Shown here: piece after piece, positions 12,701-25,000 of the stretch
Position numbering within the stretch: position 1 is the stretch's first letter
Layout of the letters: each line of letters opens with the position of its first letter
DNA from: Paralichthys olivaceus
Taxonomy: Eukaryota; Chordata; Actinopteri; Pleuronectiformes; Paralichthyidae
Reading direction: 5' to 3'
DNA: 64,000 bases
Assembly: GCF_024713975.1 (NCBI RefSeq)
Contig: NC_091093.1
Coordinates: 20,866,001 to 20,930,000, forward strand
The notes under the pieces: generated by a model
What the model was told of the DNA's origin: nothing
What the model saw: the letters and a program-made list of their open reading frames with translations, nothing else
The model's database searches: none
Position numbers and translations under genes: made by a program

Positions 12701-12989
12701 TTTATTAAACCCATATGTCAAACACATGTAAATGTGGTTTACATTACTTATTTCATAGCTAAACCATAAACTTTCTTAAAATTTAAAATAATCACAAATA
12801 TAACTAAATATATAGATTTTTTAAAATTAATTAGAAAATAAAGCTATTCGTTCCATAAAATATAAACATAGTGCACATCTTTTGTGCAAGGTAACATAAA
12901 AGTTCTCAGATCGACATACACAGTATAAGCAAACATAAATGCAGATACTGTACCGTCATGTCAGTGAAAGGTTGAAGGTGAATAAGTTG

Positions 12990-13290
12990 ACGTGACCATT
13001 ATTACCTCCATCGAGGAGGGTATGACTTCACTCCTGTCCGTTTGTTTGTTTGTAGGATTACTCATCAACGACTGAACCCATTTCAATGACATTTTCTGCA
13101 TATACATTATGGTGCAGATTTTCAACATTCTCTTTGATTTCTCAGAGAATAATTTATGGGTCTTGATGAAAAAAGCAGGCATGTTTGGGGGACAGGTATT
13201 CACAAGTGCAAGTTGGTGCAGATCCAAATAAAAATCTGGATGTAGTGAATTTCCATGTGGTTTAAAAAGGGGTGAGTGCCTTTCTAGTTA
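12990..13290 (+). repeat. Dispersed repeat family A (TTTGATTTCTCAGAGAATAA), copy 1
   Basis: Marker phrases are TGATTTCTCAGAGAATAATT, GGTCTTGATGAAAAAA, GGTGCAGATCCAAATAAAAA and a leading CTGTCCGTTTGTTTGTTTGT. The same phrases recur in this window in both orientations (about 15700-16070, 19500-19800, 39940-40120, 41190-41460, 41570-41900, 63690-64000). No protein is encoded, so it is a non-autonomous element or old relic. Confidence 0.7.
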
Positions 13291-15699
13291 CTCCTGTAAT
13301 TCCTGCTGCTTAAATAATGACTATATATATTACATTCAGAACACAAGTAGTCTGAATTAGTCTAAATTCAGGATTTGACACGTGCATTTATAGAGCAAAT
13401 GCACTGGTACTGAATGTGCTGATACTGTCTGTGCATCTGTAGCTTCAGATATCAAACACATCTTGGAGGTAGGAATAATACTTATCAGGGGTATTATCTG
13501 ATCCTTTCTGCTGTTGAAAGCTTGTTATACTCAACTGCCAGGTTATCTGCTCTCTCTTCATGTGTCACTGGGAAACTGAATCACCCACCTCATTGCTCAT
13601 TGTGTGTATTGTATCACACACACACACAAGCTTTTCACAGGGTAATAAAACAACAGTTGTGTGTAACTGCATTGACTGATGGATCATTTTCCACTGTTTG
13701 CCAAAACAGGATTTACTGTGTCTTTCATTGGCCACGGACAGACTTTACTCACAATAGATTTGCTGGGTAATGAATGATTCTTCCTTTCACATATTAAACA
13801 GATACCATCAGGAAACAAAACAGTCTTAATCTATAAATATTAGCACAGTGTCTGTCTCCTTCTTGTTTATTCACCTCCTCTATCTTTTTTATCAGGTTTT
13901 TTATAGCTTGTTTCATCTAAATTGTTTGAATTGTAGTTTTCTTTAAAAACTTAACTTCCAAAATACTTTGGAGGGAGAGGGTGAGGTGAGGGTTGTTCAG
14001 CTGCATCATGCAATTTCAGCACTAGATGTCACAAAATTCTACTCACTGTACCTTTATAGGAAGCTGAAGAGATGTCCTTGTGAAGGGAAGAGGAGGGGTC
14101 AGTTGCTAAGCATCGGTTAAACCAAGTGAAAAAACCTGACAGACATTGAAAGGACATTTTATTTCTACTTGGTTATTCAGTGTGATGTTGCTTTCTTTTG
14201 CTTTAGACTTTAGAAATATTTGTTAAGTTCACACAATCATTAAATTTGCTACTTTAACTCTTGAGACATCAGTTATAATCAACTAATAATACATGTACAA
14301 AAAATCTAAAATGTAATAAGAGTACCACCACATCAGCGAAGAGGTATTTTCAGAGATCAGGAAACAGTCGATATCTAAGAGCCTTCCCATGTCAACAACA
14401 TAAATTCACAAGTTTGACTACAAGACATCAGTAGTATCCAGCCTAAATTAGAATTAACTGTAACTTGATTTACCCTCAGATGTGGATTCTGCTCATTCAA
14501 CAGCTCGAGGGAGGAAGTGCTGCTATGGCAACTTGAGATGTCCTGCGTCGTACCAGATATACTGAAAGACGTTTGAGCGATTCAAGGTTATGTGTGTCTC
14601 TTGGAAACGACAACAAAAGGCCTGTTAACAACTGAATCTCAAGGTTTTCTTTTCTTCGTCTCACTGATGTTCAGTCAGTCAGATGTGCGGTCTCATGTAG
14701 TTCCCACTAAATCTGTGATGAATTCTTCTGTGTGTGTTGAAATGAACTAAACTATTTACATACTTTGCAGCTGTTAGTCACAATGGGGAAAGATCACATG
14801 ACAGACATTAAATGCCATGCAAAGGTCACAAATGTCACGCCTTCTCTCGTACAGGGCTCAACCACCTGCCAAGACTCCCTTCAAAACTCCTGCTCTCATT
14901 AGCAGTCTCATATCACACAGGAACAACGGTCAACGGGCATGTCGGAGTGAATGCAGCTCAGTTGTTGAATCAGATTTCTATTTTAACCTCGTAGGACCTG
15001 GCGTCCATATTTAAATGAACAGTAACAATACGAAATGTTTATGTTTTTTACTTTGTTATGTCTTCGTGCAACTGTTGAGGCAACACTTCAAATGAGCCAT
15101 ATTGCTCAAAGGGGCACAATTGTTGTTTCTACTTTTGTTTTGCACTCACAAAATAAAAGTTTTGCACATCATTACTTAATTGTGACTTCATTGTGTTCTA
15201 TCGAAATCTAAAACTAAAGTCCTCATATGTGGACATAATTTTTCTCAGAAACTACATCATGTAAAAAGATAATTCCTTGTTTTTACACTCATCAGGTGCC
15301 AATCAGCCCAAATAGCAAAGAGAAATAAAAAATGCATGCCATGAAAGAGTTCGGGTCTTAGGAGGTTAAAGAATTGGATTGAATAAAATCCAAACATGAG
15401 AGTAAATGAAGAATGTCCAGATTCATCCATCAAAACTATCATGGTGAATGAGTAATCTTATTTTATATAAAATGTTTTTTTACATAAAATAAGATCTTCC
15501 TGAGATATTATTCTTGAATTGTTCTTTCACATAATTAAGAATAATTGAGCACCTCTGGTCAGTTAATCATAATAAAATGAATTAATAACATAAATAAAAC
15601 ACAAATAAGTTGAAGCAATTTCTCTTCCTTCCAAAAACCAATAATAATAACAACAATAAAGGTTGACAAATTATACCAGGCTGTTGTTCTGTTATCAAG

Positions 15700-16070
15700 T
15701 TATCTTTTCACCCCTGTCCGCCTGTTTATTTGTTTGGATCGGGCCGAATCTAATCAACAACATTTTCATAAAACTTTTTGGAGGGGTGGGGCAAGACCAA
15801 AGAAACAGGTTGTGGATCCAAGACTTTTTCTTTTCACTTTCTTTAACATGAGCGATGGGAAGTTTTTCAACATTTTTATTGATTTCTCAGAGAATAATTC
15901 ATGTTTTCTAGATGATAAACATTGAGCATTGTTTAGCGAACTGATAGTTATGAGTCTATGCAGTGTGGTGCAGTTTCAAATAAAAATCTAGAAATAGCAA
16001 CTTAAATGTGGTATCATAAGGAGACTATTGGACCTTGACAGAGGTATGAAGTCTATTGAGTGACGTTCTA
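15700..16070 (+). repeat. Dispersed repeat family A, copy 2
   Basis: The most complete copy in the window. It runs CCCCTGTCCGCCTGTTTATT, GGATCCAAGACTTTTTC, CACTTTCTTTAACATGAGCG, TTGATTTCTCAGAGAATAAT, GTGGTGCAGTTTCAAATAAA and ends with TTGACAGAGGTATGAAGTCT and CGTTCTAGCTTG. Confidence 0.7.
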
Positions 16071-16212
16071 GCTTGATCTCATTCTGACATCAGCTTTATC
16101 CTTCAACCTCCTTCCCCTCAGCAGAGTCTGATATATAGGGAGGTGTGAAGTGGCTTCTCACATTGAGGAACCGTGAGTTCAAGTGCACAACAAAGTGTTT
16201 GAATGCTTCAGC

Positions 16213-16216
<4 letters not shown>

Positions 16217-16263
<47 letters not shown>
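16217..16263. repeat. (GT)n microsatellite
   Basis: An uninterrupted GT run of about 47 bases. It generates spurious Val-Cys or His-Thr open frames on the two strands. Confidence 0.95.
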
Positions 16264-16265
<2 letters not shown>

Positions 16266-17298
16266 CCGATGCATGGCCTTTATTCACAGCTGATGGCATA
16301 TTAAAGCCTTGTCAACTTGATTACTCTTTACACATTTAGCAGAAATCAAACAGGTCAGTGACAGAAATTAAAAGATGAGAAAAAGATTTAAAAAAAGAGA
16401 AAACTATGCGGCATTGAAAATAGTAAAATAAATCTATTACTGTCACACAATGTTCTGAATGACCCAAGATCTTCAAGTCAAAATTAAATGACATGGCCAA
16501 GTAGTATCCACGTGTGATGCATGTGTTAAAAGGTTACATCTTTTACTTCCCATCACAAATGACATTAAGCATTTCCTTTATTTAATTTCCTCTTTTGCTG
16601 GTTATTGTAAAAATATAAATGTCTCTTTCACCATTTGTTTTCATAAAATGTGATGGGAAATTGTTGGGTGAGAAGGCTTTTAAGTCTTGTTTTTGGAGTA
16701 TAGTTTCCTACTCAACAATTGTTTCAAAAGCATCTTTCTTGTTAAGAAGCCTTCTTGGCATTAATGATGTGACTAAACCGTAATGTCATAAAAGCACAAT
16801 TATATTCCAAACTGTTCAGTTTACCCGTTGATTGTTGAAAATTAAAAAAACAAAGAAGAATAAAGTGTATTTCCCAAGATGATAAAATATTGCTATAAAT
16901 ACAACATAGAGGTTAGATGTGAAATCCTGAGAAGAGAAAAATGACCTGTGGTCCCGAGGGCTTCAGCAACTGTAAAATCGGTTAGAGTTAATGTTCCTGT
17001 GTTATCTGTAAGACCTTCATACATATGATTTTAGATTTTAGTTGGAGATTCAACTGTGTTTTAACTCACAAAAACATCTGTAACATGCTGGGACACTTGA
17101 ATTCTACAAACTATCTTTGTGGTTCGCTATAAGTTATTTAAATAACACTGTTTCGGATCAATAAGATGTCATATAGCGACAAGCCTCAATAGATGAATGC
17201 CCTTTTAACCTGTGACAGACCAGAGCATCTCCACCAGTTATCCACCCTGACAGTCACAGAGAACACCATGTTCTGTACACTCTGTACCATATGACTGA

Positions 17299-17303
<5 letters not shown>

Positions 17304-17329
<26 letters not shown>

Positions 17330-17330
17330 C
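17304..17330. repeat. (AC)n microsatellite
   Basis: A short AC run of roughly 13 units in the intergenic region just 3' of the sulfotransferase gene. Confidence 0.9.
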
Positions 17331-17617
17331 TGGGATTAGATCAGAGCAACTCCAGCGCATGTACACTGGACGGTGAACGACACCTTTCTTTAGGTGGCAG
17401 AAGTGACGCATGAGGATGGCCCAGCCCCCTGGATGAGGAGCGTTGAATTTAAAATCTTTGACTCGATCTTCCCCCTCTGCTCATTATTGGGCTCCTTACA
17501 TAACGTTCAATCTCTTTGCTTGTTGTGCACATTAGCAACCAAAAGTGCCACTTGATCCGTAGCAAAGACACTTGAGTCAACCACAAGAGGATTCACATGA
17601 TCTGAGTTATCCACACA

Positions 17618-17623
17618 TTTATT
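17618..17623 (-). terminator. Polyadenylation signal of the sulfotransferase
   Basis: TTTATT on the plus strand is AATAAA on the minus strand, 225 bases after the stop codon. It gives a plausible short 3' UTR. No closer canonical signal was noticed. Confidence 0.5.
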
Positions 17624-17847
17624 AGATTGTAACAGAATACATATCAATAAGACAGCAACAGAAACCAAGAGGCATAGAAATGCACTGCACAATGGATGTC
17701 TCAAAGTTCATGTATGCATGAGATGATGTTAAACACATGTCATTCAGGGCTGAATCTATTGCATACTCGTGGATTCATACAGCTGTTATGGTTTAAATAC
17801 AGAGAAATGTTCTCTTGAGCGTGCGTCTCCTCTTTATCCTGCACCTC

Positions 17848-20078
17848 TCACACAAACTCAGGGTAGTCCTGCATCTTGGACTTGTAGACGATTTCGAAAT
17901 ACTGATTCTGCTCCTCTGTGAACATGTTCTTCCAGTCACCAGTCTTACCTGGATTGTTAGAAAGGGAAGCGAAAAGGATGATATTTAATTAATGTGATTT
18001 TAAACAACATATTAAAGGTAAATCTATAGCTATAACCAAACTGAATAGTTGATCATGATTTTAAAAACTGTTGACTCATGTTTACCCATGATACAGAAAG
18101 TTCACCTTGCAAAGGAGGCATTCACCTTTTTTTCCCCTGCCAAGAAATAGATGTGAAGATTGATACCACAAATGTTTATTTTCTTTTTTTCACAGCCTCA
18201 CCATTTCTCATGAAGGAGCCCTTGCTTTGGTCCATTATCTCATGAGGGATGAGGGTGTAGTTGACCATGTTGTTATTTTTCATGCTGGCGAAGCTGCAAA
18301 GTTTCACACAGTTGTTGACCTCCTCCTCCACCAGGGGACACTGTAGGAAAGAGCTGACCTTCCCTATGGCATCATGTAGGTTCTGTGAAATAATAATGTT
18401 AAATAATTCATCAACATATTAAATTTGGACTGCAACACGATGACTGAGGTATGTGAGCAAAGCTGAGTTTGAAGACGACAGAGTTAATAACTTCCTCTTT
18501 GTCTTGTGGTCCATGTGACTGCAGCATATTGAAAAAAACAGGCAGGTTCGCTGTCTAATAAAAAATATAGATTTATAGAAATATCATTTGATGGGAATGA
18601 TAAATCACTTCTACCAGCGACATCTCTTCATAGGTGATGTGAAGCAGATTGTCCATAAAATTCTTCTGACTGGACCAGCCTTTAACGTGGTCAAACCAGG
18701 AGCCATAGTTCACTGAAACAAATATATGTGATAAAAATTAAAGCATGTGTCTTTGATCAAATTATATAAACCCAAAAAAAACATGTTCTCCTTCAACTCA
18801 CGCGTCCCCTCGAGGAATCTCTTTAAAAACCCTTCAAACGTGCCAGCGTCAGGAAGAAAGTTGGCCATTTTGTGAAAGTGGTAAAAGGACACCACTACGT
18901 CTTTGGGGTCTCTGTACACATAGATAACCTGCGACATGACAAAGAGCCACACGTCAAATATTTTGAATTATAACTTAAGGCTGATTCTGATGTGAGTAAT
19001 GTTTGAAATAATTCAGAACAAGATACATACTGAGCAGGACATTTTACAGTTGACATACACCGCCATAAATATTGACCTGATCAGTTTACAATAACTCTGT
19101 GTTATTCTGACCTTGGCTTTGGAGCCCTGAAGGGCAGGGCCTAGTAGGTGATGAGGCAGGTGTGAGGTGATGATGCGTTGTGTGGCGGATGAGGCCTCCA
19201 GTACAGCTGCACTGTAGTATTGCTCCAGCCAGGGAGCCCTCTCCCAGTTTGGAACAGTTTGGTTCAGATGTGGGTCCCCTCTGCTCAAAATTAGAGTCAC
19301 AATTTCCTGCAGCCATGTGGTGCCTGTAGAGAGAAGAGAGCGAAACGAACACTGTGCTGACGTTCATTCAATTCATTCATTCAAAAGCAAAACAGTTCTG
19401 AGAATAGTTAAAAAACCTAAACTGCAAACAAATGAGTCATGCAAGTCACAATTTTACTGTGTGCGTGTTCAGCAGTGAGTTAGTATAAGATACGTAGAAT
19501 TGGATCTTTTTAAAGCCTTCTAGTTCCCTTAAATTCAATCAAACTGCACCAAATGAACATCAGTCCCTTAAATGTGCCATTTTTTTCAAATTAATCCATG
19601 AATTATTACCTGGGAAATAAGAAGAAAAGAAAGAGAAAAAATCCCAGATCCTCCCCTTTGTCCAAATCTGGGTTCTTTCTTGTTTTATAAAAATACTTTC
19701 AGTAGTTTTTGTGTAATCCAGCTCACAAACAAACAAACCAACATGCAAACCAATGGACAGGGGCTAAAACATAACTTCCTTGTCAGAGGTAAAAAGTCAT
19801 AAACAGGCAATATAAACACAGAAATAATATGTACAATGGAGAACTGAATATAAACATTATAAACATAGTTGCACTTAGAAGCTATAATATATTAAAATTG
19901 CACCCATAGAACATGAGTTTAATTGTCATCTGTAGTTACCTGACTTCGGATAGGAGACGATGAGAACGTCCGTGTCCCGAAACGGAAATCTGAGAGCAAG
20001 TTCTAAGGACTCCTGGGTGTGCAGGTGTCCAGGGAAGGAAATACCGTGAAACATCTCTGTGACATCCAACCTGGCCAT
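17848..20078 (-). CDS. sult5a1: Cytosolic sulfotransferase, probably sult5a1, 6 coding exons
   Basis: Exons in transcript order are 20078-19940, 19323-19112, 18928-18802, 18712-18615, 18382-18202 and 17948-17848, all GT-AG and phase-matched, giving 285 aa, the usual SULT length. It transfers sulfate from PAPS to a hydroxyl or amine of a small molecule in the cytosol. The PAPS 5'-phosphosulfate loop is YPKSGTTW (43-50), the catalytic His is H101 in TSHLP, the 3'-phosphate motif is VYRDPKDVVVS (121-131), and the C-terminal loop is RNGKTGDWKN (251-260), with Asn where most SULTs have Lys. The KxxxTVxxxE dimer motif is degraded: K259 and T263 remain but V is E264 and the final E is Q268. The symbol rests on position beside a DPEP1-like gene, as for mouse Sult5a1. 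A SULT1/2/3/6 member is the alternative. It is transcribed away from dpep1. Confidence 0.87.
19500..19800 (-). repeat. Dispersed repeat family A, inverted copy in sulfotransferase intron 1
   Basis: Shows CCCTTAAATTCAATCAAACT, CACCAAATGAACATCAGTCC, AATCCATGAATTATTACCTG and GGGAAATAAGAAG, i.e. the reverse complement of family A phrases. It lies inside the 616-base intron between exons 1 and 2. Confidence 0.55.
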
Positions 20079-21464
20079 AGTTTTAATGTAAGTTAAGTAT
20101 TCGCTGCTCTTCGTGTCTCTTTTAGCTTCCTCTTCCTAAGCAGTTCTCCTTTGGTGTCTATCACTCTGTATCTCTGCCTGTCGCTGCCTGTCGCTTTCTG
20201 TCTCTGTCTCGCTGTGAGAGAACACAAGCATCACTTTAAGTAGAAAGAGGAAATGGAAATGCAACTGCTTGTCAGACACAGAGTATTATTGTTTCAATGG
20301 TTTTCAAACATGGCAACATATATTCGTGGTTGAAGCAATGAATGAAACAGGAAAAACCAGGTGGTTTAGTAATGAACATGTGCAACAGTCTGTCTTCTGT
20401 AAGGGATGTTCTTGAATTTTGTTCTCAAATTTCATCAAATGACAATATCATCATTTTCAACAGAAAACTACATACGACTAAAATTATAAAATAACATGTT
20501 AACTTATCATCCAATTAAAAATCACAACTCCTGAACTTCCAGAAAAATTACGATTTCTTTCCCCCAGGGATCTTTTTTTCTTTGAACCAACATCTGATCT
20601 GAGCATTTAGTTCAGTCAAGCAATTCAAGCGCAGTTGAGTTGGCTGCTTGAACTATTCACACATCGCTCCCTTTAATGACATAACAACTTCATTAGTTTT
20701 CAAGATGCAGCTGGAAAATGAAAATGACATTTGATGGGTGAAAGATGATCAATGGAAACCTGGATTTCATCTTCATCTCAATGAGGAAGTGAAGATCATG
20801 TATGTGTGAGTCTCTGACAACGTTCTTTTAATCATCTTTTCCCCTGTTTGCTCGAGCACTTTGTGATTTGCTTGTAGCCCTGTGTCCCAGAGCAGCCTTG
20901 AAGATAAGAGGGTGACATTTACAGGCAATAAATCAGAGCTTTCATATGTGACCCCTCACAGAAGGGCACCTCCTACATGTCATAGTCAAGATAAATTAAG
21001 CTTTAGGTGCACATTCAAGCATGAAGCAAATCAGTAGTCTATTTCTAAGGATTAAACAGGATCACTTTTTAATTATTATCCAATCAACTCATGTCTGAGT
21101 CAGAAACACTGGTGCAGTGTTAATTCTCACAACAAAGTCTTTACCACCGATTAATTCTAATTGTGCTACTATGCTAGAAGTCATTGTGCGAGAAGTAGTT
21201 CATTTTCAGATTAGAATTTCTCAAGGATTAAATGTTCCTTCATGGTTTGAGATGAATTCTTCTCCTCAAGATAAATAAACCGTTGAGAAACCTGTTGGAT
21301 CAGGCTGGAAAAAATATCATTGCAAAGCTGAGAAAAAACACAATTTCTGAGCTCATTATTTTTTGACTTGAGAGACACAGTATGTGGTTCTCACAGGACA
21401 AGTTACCTAATTATTTATCAAATTAGCTCAACATCAAAAACCTACTACAGAAAAGTGCAACATA

Positions 21465-21520
21465 CATGCTGGGTGATAAAAAATAAATCTTGACTTTTGG
21501 CCATATCGCTCAGCCCTAAC
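21465..21520 (-). repeat. Terminal piece of a GGGCTGGGCRATA-type dispersed repeat
   Basis: Reverse complement reads GTTAGGGCTGAGCGATATGG, then CCAAAAGTCAAG and ATCACCCAGC. Similar wording starts another copy at about 30130. The family is a common short repeat in fish genomes (recalled, not searched). Confidence 0.5.
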
Positions 21521-21656
21521 ATGGACACATACAGTAAAACACTGAAAAGGTCAATTTTCTGCCTTCTTCTTTTTCGCTTTTGATACTTTTTGGTACTATA
21601 TATATCTATACTATATATAAATCTATAGTACCATATATAAATGTATGATAGTACTA

Positions 21657-21685
21657 TGCCTTTGGACCAGAAACGTCCAAAGGCA
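21657..21685. repeat. 11-bp perfect inverted repeat with 7-base loop
   Basis: The arms TGCCTTTGGAC (21657-21667) and GTCCAAAGGCA (21675-21685) are exact reverse complements. Outside them AGTACTA and ATATACTGT give further imperfect pairing, so a stem of roughly 20 bp is possible. It sits between the divergent sult5a1 and dpep1 genes. Confidence 0.7.
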
Positions 21686-22030
21686 CAATATACTGTACAT
21701 TTACCAACAGTTATTGCTCAACCATCTGAGAGAGTGTAAAGGCTGTTTAAGCGGCTGCACAGTAATAAAAAACAGACTCAATACAGAGGAGGAGCAGAGT
21801 TGATGTTTGAAGGCGTTGTCAAATGGAAACAGACAGAAGACTGTGGTGAGAATTCAAAAGCTAAAAGACCAGAAACCGGCAGATGAAAGAGAAATCTTAT
21901 CCAGCAGCAGTTTAGTAGAGTCAGGATTGTACAGAAGAGAGAAAACAATAGATAATAAGTCAAATCTAATCTAAAGTTTGTGGAGACAAAGAAAAAGAAA
22001 AGTATTCAAGGGTGTGTATAAGTTTGAGCA

Positions 22031-25000
22031 ATGTTGTCCAGGGTTATCTCAGCTGTACATCTGATGGTGTGGATCAGTTCTTGTGCCCTCGCTGAGGACC
22101 TGTACTTGACCAGAGCTCTAAAGCTGATGTCTGAGACGCCACTTATCGACGGGTAAGTCTCCTACATAGAATAAAAAGAGCTTCACACGATGGTTTTGAT
22201 TATGGTATCTGCTTTTTACCATGGAAGCAACATCTGCGGTGGTAAAAAGCTTTCAGAGGGAATTTCCAGTGCCAATTCAGCAAAAAAAGCTGTTTTTATA
22301 GAGTTTCCTTCGTTGTAATGAGGTTTCTTTCTTATCTTTATTCTTTCTTAACTCTCGTCTCAGATAGCAACTGTTGGGTGCAAACTTCCTCTGCTCAACA
22401 CTGGTTTTCAGAAGACAGCCTTAAGCCATAAGCATCTGGCAGCGTTTTTCAAGAGCAAATGCCACCTCCATAAAATCCTTAATTAAAACCTGAACCACAA
22501 TTTTTGTTCGGACATGAGCAGAAGCCTACTCTGTGTATTGCCTTATCCCCAATAGCTGTTTATGTAAAGAATAGCTCAATTATATATTATCTGTTCAACC
22601 AGCCTCAGCAGATCCGTTTTATTTTTAAAAATCTACATTTGGCATTGAAATAATTCTATGATAATGCTATGTTACGCTAACACTGTGGCAACAAACTCTT
22701 TTTCTGTAAATAAAGGGGTTTGTGTCTGATGAAGCTAAGAAAGATTATCAAAACATATTTCAGTTTATTACTCATTTGACATCACAGTGAGCAACACATT
22801 GAGCTGCACATCATTTCTCTGAGTTTCTTAAAATCGTGAAAGAAAATACTAGATATTATTGTTGTATGAACAAACAGCTTCATATAATTTTGAATTGAAC
22901 TAAGACTTTGTGTTGACTTTATTAGATTTACACAGTGCAGGGAGTGTTCTAAACAAACCTTGGAATGAAACCTTTAAAATTTGACCAGCAGTAATTGAGC
23001 CATGGCAGGTTTAATTTATTTCACAATGCAATTTTACTGAGTTATCATCCTTGTAAATATTGCTTTCCTAGAGGAGAATAGTCAATCAATCACATATATG
23101 CAGGTAAACAGTTTTGAACAGGAGCAGCAAGGACAGAGTATTTTAAAGGTACAGTGTTAAGAATTTTGGGAGATCTAGAGTTGAAATTGCATGTTGCAGC
23201 TGAATACCCGTCACCTCACCCTCTCCTTCCAAACATGACAGAGAACCTGTGGTAGACTTAAGTTGTCATAAAAACTCAAAAGGTGTTTAGTTTGTCCAGT
23301 CTGGACTACTGTAAAAAAGATGGGGGCCTCTGTAGAGAGGGTCCCCTCCATGTAAATATTTAAGTATTTAAATATAAAGGGTCTTTTCTGGGCTAAAGAA
23401 AACTACAATTCATACAATTTAGATGAAACGAACTAGTGAAAACATCATGAGGGTTATTCTACATTACATTTCTTCCAACAGTTTCCTTTCACCTAAATCT
23501 TTCACTGGATCTTTAAGGAAAGCATTAGAAGATCTGACCATGAAATGAAGACATTATGCTCTCAAATGAAAGACCATGCTCTTAAATAAAATGTATATTT
23601 TCCTCCCTGCTGTCAAAGCATTTTGTGAAGAAAACTTTGAGAAAAGTTTTTGTTACAGAGTGAGACCTTCACTTTCTGATCTTACAGCCATAACGACCTG
23701 CCATGGCAACTTCTAAAGCAATTCAACAATGAGCTCAACAAAGTGGATCTCAACAACCTCAAAACAACACACACCAACATCCCCAAGATCAAAGTGGGAC
23801 GGCTGGGCGCACAGGTACATACAGAATAGGATGTACTGGGAATTAAAGGAAACTATGCTTTCAAGGTCAAAGGATACTGATTTCATTTCAGAAGAACTTT
23901 TCTTTAAGATAACTTTGGGGTCACGAAGAAAGGTGCGAGGAAGATCTAATGCTATTTAACCACCTCATAAGCACTTGTGTCTTTCAGGTAATAGAATCCT
24001 TATTTCCTTGCTAAATAAAATATTATAGAATGAAACTGTTTACTACAGCCACAGAGGTGTGTAGATTCACTCAACATTTAGCCAGTAAAGATTCACCTGT
24101 ATGCAGATGACATCATTATCTATACAGCTTAAATCAAGCATTTCATTTGGTGAAGACATCAAACCCTTGGTGTGATGCCTTCTAAATCTTTCATGTGTTA
24201 TTTTAAGAAGAATCTTGTTGAGGACTTGCTGTATGTTAAACGTCAGATAATTCATACGTTATCGTTTATTCCTCTCAGTTCTGGTCAGCCTACGTTCCCT
24301 GTGAGACTCAGTACAAAGATGCTGTCAGACAAACACTGGAGCAGATAGATGTGGTTCACAGGATTTGCCAAAAATACCCAGAAACCTTCATGTTCGCCAC
24401 CAGTAGCAAAGGTGAGACTTTGAGTTGTACAAATAATTTCAGAGACAACAAAATGCACTGCTACATTGTTTCTGTTCGTACCTGCCTCTGCTTCCTGGTG
24501 GAATCACCTGTCATCTCTTATGTCTGCGCTGCACAGAAATCATGGACGCCTTCAACATGAACAAGACAGCCAGTCTGATCGGGGTGGAGGGGGGTCATTC
24601 TTTAGACAGCAGTCTGGGCACCCTCCGTGTCATGTACCAGCTGGGGGTCCGCTACCTGACTCTCACACACTCCTGTAACACACCATGGTAAGAGACATCA
24701 GCACGGCAGAATTATGTCATCTCATACACAAATGGAAATGAGACACATGTGACCTTTAAACAGGTTTAGTACTTCATTGAAGAACTAATATGCAACCACA
24801 AGTTTACTACTGAAGTTGATTTAACTTTTTTTTTTTAATTTTTGTAAAATATTAGAAAATAATGAGCAATGACCAACACGTCAACCAAGAACTAGTGATC
24901 CCCTCTAATTTCTTGTCCAAACAATAATCACAATTATTCTGTTGATTTTAACATATGGAAAAATTCTTCTCACTTTCAAGGTGCAACCTTGAAATGTTAA

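Larger units (their letters stand above)
9790..17590. other. Gene desert between haptoglobin and the sulfotransferase
   Basis: About 7.8 kb with no exon set that could be chained. Open frames at 11622-11930, 11952-12221, 12961-13227 and 14812-15014 are short, have no recognisable motif and overlap repeats or AT-rich DNA. The region carries two copies of a dispersed repeat (about 12990-13290 and 15700-16070), a GT microsatellite and an AC microsatellite. Confidence 0.55.
20079..22030. other. Shared upstream region of the divergent sult5a1 and dpep1 genes
   Basis: About 1.95 kb separate the two start codons, which face away from each other, so one interval carries both promoters. No clear TATA box at a fitting distance was seen for either gene. 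It contains a short GCTGGG/GCTCAGCCC repeat (about 21465-21520), an AT palindrome (about 21590-21645) and a perfect 11-bp hairpin at 21657-21685. Confidence 0.6.

Noticed and set aside
13600-13770. Short CA stretch and frame near 13610
   Set aside because: Too short and simple to be a gene or a notable repeat.
16096-16339. Open frames with Thr-His or Val-Cys runs
   Set aside because: Products of the GT microsatellite at 16217-16263 read on both strands.
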